7,413 bases of DNA from an uncultured Thiomonas sp. (GTDB taxonomy: Bacteria > Pseudomonadota > Gammaproteobacteria > Burkholderiales > Burkholderiaceae_C), in contig CALBRU010000279.1 in assembly GCA_937927695.1 (NCBI GenBank), positions 1-7,413 on the forward strand, written 5' to 3'. The notes under the pieces are model-generated. The model was not told the DNA's origin and searched no databases. It worked only from the letters and a program-made list of their open reading frames with translations. Position numbers and translations under genes: made by a program. Of the stretch, positions 5,802 through 7,413 are shown in pieces (positions within the stretch are counted from its first letter, which is position 1; each line of letters opens with the position of its first letter).

Positions 5802-7413
5802 ATGGCCACCAAAAAAGAACTACTCGCTCAGGAAGTCGCCAAGGCCGTCGGCGCAGGCAAGACGGTCGCGTTGGAAACCGTCGATTTCAACGATCCGAAC
5901 CGTCCCAAGACTTGCCTGGAGGTGGACTTCCCGATCCTACCCGTCAATCAGGTGGCGATCATTGAAGGCAACGCGGGCAAGCCGATCTACCAAATGTCGA
6001 AGTGGTGGGCACGGCGGCGTTCCAGTGTGTTCCGCTCGATGTTGATCGCGGCGGCCACCAAGGCCCCGGAAGACAAGTCGCACGCGGCCAAGCTGGTGTG
6101 GGACAACTATTACGCCAACCACCAGAAGAAAGGCGCGTTCAAGCACCTGAAGGTGGCCGACATCTTCATGGGCGGCGGCACCACACTGGTGGAAGGCTCA
6201 CGCCTCGGCATGCAGATGGTCGGTAACGACCTCAACCCGGTCGCATGGTTTGTAGTCAAGCAGGAACTGGCCAATGTCGACCTGGAGCAAGTGAAAAAGC
6301 TGCTCGCCGACATCGAGGCTGAGGTCAAGCCGCAGATCATGCCGTACTACTACTGCGATGGCCCGGAGGGTGAAAAAGGCACGTGGACGCACCTGCCAAC
6401 CAAGAAGGTGATGCCTGCCGATTTCGACCCGCTGACCATCCCGCGCGACGAGCGCAAGGACTACCGTTACGAAGGCCCGGAGATCATCTACACCTTCTGG
6501 GCCAAGCACGGCCCTTGTCAGGTGACGGGCTGCGGCCATCGTACGCCGATCATGACCAGCCCGGTGATGGCAATAAAGACACTCACGGTGAAGCACTGGG
6601 AGCATTCGTGCAGTAAGTGCGGCGGCGAATTCCATGTAGAGGAGGAATCCGCGCGGATGGACCCGGATGCGCCACTGTATGTAGCACCGTCCGAACATCC
6701 GTTTTCCGTGCTCGACCGCCGGAAGGGCGTGATCTGCCCGCATTGCGGTCATACGGCAATGGTCAATCTCGGCAAGGGCAAGAACAAGAAGGTCGAGTTG
6801 AGCCTGCTAGTGCATCCGCAATGGCTGGCCGGGTCGCCCAAGCAGGATGCACAAGGCCAGCCCTATGGCGGCTCGGCGCAGGATGACGTGGCCGCGACCA
6901 CGCGTTGGGACAGCGAGCGCGCATCCAAGATTCGCCTGCTGGAGGTGCGTGGCGCATTGCCGGACGAAGTGACCTGCCCTGAAACGAAGATCACCTTTGC
7001 GCCGGAAATCGGCACGGTGCCAAAAAAATCGCACTACGCCTGCGCAGCCTGCGGCACGGTGCAGGATGTGCTGACGACCATCAAGGCGACGGGCAAGACT
7101 GGGCCGATGGCTGCTTACGCGGTGCAAGGCTACGCGCCCAAGCGCGATGCTGCAGGCAAACCCTACAGCGGTCGCTTCTTCGCGGCCTATGGCTCAGCGC
7201 ACGCCAAACAATACGACACCGCGTTCGCTGAATGGGAAGCGCGTAAAGATGCCGACCTGAAGGACTACTGGCCGCGCTCCGAACTTCCCTACGGCTTCAT
7301 GACCCACTACCTGCAAGGTGGCGTACCGAATCATGGCTTCACCCACTGGTGGACGATGTTCAACCCACGTCAATTATTGGTGCACGCACAACTGCTCAAG
7401 GCCATAGTTGAAG
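5802..7413 (+). CDS. DUF1156 adenine-specific DNA methylase, 3'-truncated
   Basis: This frame stays open from the ATG at 5802 to the end of the window, giving 537 codons with no stop; the rest lies beyond. The N-terminus has the DUF1156 pattern: CLEVDFPILPVNQ near residues 38-50 and KWWARRR at 67-73. SAM-binding motif I is VADIFMGGGTTLVEG (about 118-132; D120), followed by GNDLNPVAW (N145-P146). Zinc-ribbon cysteines follow as C239-x4-C244 with C270-x2-C273, C312-x2-C315, and C392 with C414-x2-C417. FNPRQLLV lies near the visible end. This matches COG1743 adenine-specific methylases, including PglXI of BREX type 3. The catalytic (D/N)PPY motif is not in the visible part and should lie downstream. 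By analogy it would methylate host DNA for self-recognition. It is about 65% GC where sampled, like the DUF499 and PglZ genes and unlike the PHP-ATPase gene. Pairing of DUF1156 methylases with DUF499 ATPases is a recurring defence-island association. Confidence 0.88.
   Translation, partial: MATKKELLAQEVAKAVGAGKTVALETVDFNDPNRPKTCLEVDFPILPVNQVAIIEGNAGKPIYQMSKWWARRRSSVFRSMLIAAATKAPEDKSHAAKLVWDNYYANHQKKGAFKHLKVADIFMGGGTTLVEGSRLGMQMVGNDLNPVAWFVVKQELANVDLEQVKKLLADIEAEVKPQIMPYYYCDGPEGEKGTWTHLPTKKVMPADFDPLTIPRDERKDYRYEGPEIIYTFWAKHGPCQVTGCGHRTPIMTSPVMAIKTLTVKHWEHSCSKCGGEFHVEEESARMDPDAPLYVAPSEHPFSVLDRRKGVICPHCGHTAMVNLGKGKNKKVELSLLVHPQWLAGSPKQDAQGQPYGGSAQDDVAATTRWDSERASKIRLLEVRGALPDEVTCPETKITFAPEIGTVPKKSHYACAACGTVQDVLTTIKATGKTGPMAAYAVQGYAPKRDAAGKPYSGRFFAAYGSAHAKQYDTAFAEWEARKDADLKDYWPRSELPYGFMTHYLQGGVPNHGFTHWWTMFNPRQLLVHAQLLKAIVE

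Noticed and set aside
6198..6752. Minus-strand open frame (184 codons) and several plus-strand frames between 5768 and 6886
   Set aside because: All overlap the methylase frame, which carries the DUF1156, SAM-binding and zinc-ribbon motifs and stays open to the window end. The other frames show no motifs.
47..7413. Calling the locus a canonical BREX type 1 or type 2 system
   Set aside because: No BrxL, BrxA, BrxB, PglW or typical PglX is visible, the methylase is DUF1156-type, and the PglZ is too short and in an unusual position. Only relatedness to BREX is supported.
7380..7413. Adapter or vector sequence at the right end
   Set aside because: The last bases continue the methylase frame and do not contain the AGATCGGAAGAGC adapter core.

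Overview
The window is the end of an Illumina-assembled contig from a GC-rich (about 60-65% in most genes) bacterium. Strong Shine-Dalgarno sites, overlapping genes and codon choice suggest a proteobacterium, probably beta- or gammaproteobacterial; the sequence does not name the species. The first 46 bases are not genomic: they are the 3' part of the Illumina P5/TruSeq universal adapter. Genomic sequence starts at about base 47.

Everything else is one tightly packed plus-strand operon that looks like an anti-phage defence locus. In order: (1) 47-1910, the C-terminal part of a large DUF499 P-loop ATPase (BrxC/PglY-like, COG1483), with its N-terminus lost off the contig edge; (2) 1910-2941, a short PglZ-domain protein of the alkaline-phosphatase superfamily; (3) 2938-5742, a PHP phosphoesterase fused to an SMC/ABC-like ATPase (TrlF family, same architecture as the single-gene defence protein Ppl); (4) 5802-7413, a DUF1156 adenine-specific DNA methylase with zinc ribbons (COG1743, PglXI-like), cut by the end of the window. 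Genes 1-2 overlap by 1 base, genes 2-3 by 4 bases, and genes 3-4 are 59 bases apart. That gap holds a possible 20-codon minicistron which overlaps the stop of gene 3 and ends directly against the start of gene 4. No promoter, terminator, RNA gene, CRISPR array or mobile element was found.

A DUF499 ATPase, a PglZ protein and a DUF1156 methylase are the kinds of parts used by BREX systems, most like type 3. The order, the very small PglZ, and the PHP-ATPase inserted between PglZ and methylase do not match the usual BREX layouts as I know them. The likely logic is that the methylase marks self DNA while the ATPases and the two predicted metal-dependent phosphoesterases act on unmarked phage DNA or on a signal made during infection; this is inference. 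The PHP-ATPase gene is AT-richer than its neighbours, as if it joined the operon separately. Because both ends of the operon are cut off, other components such as a helicase may lie outside.
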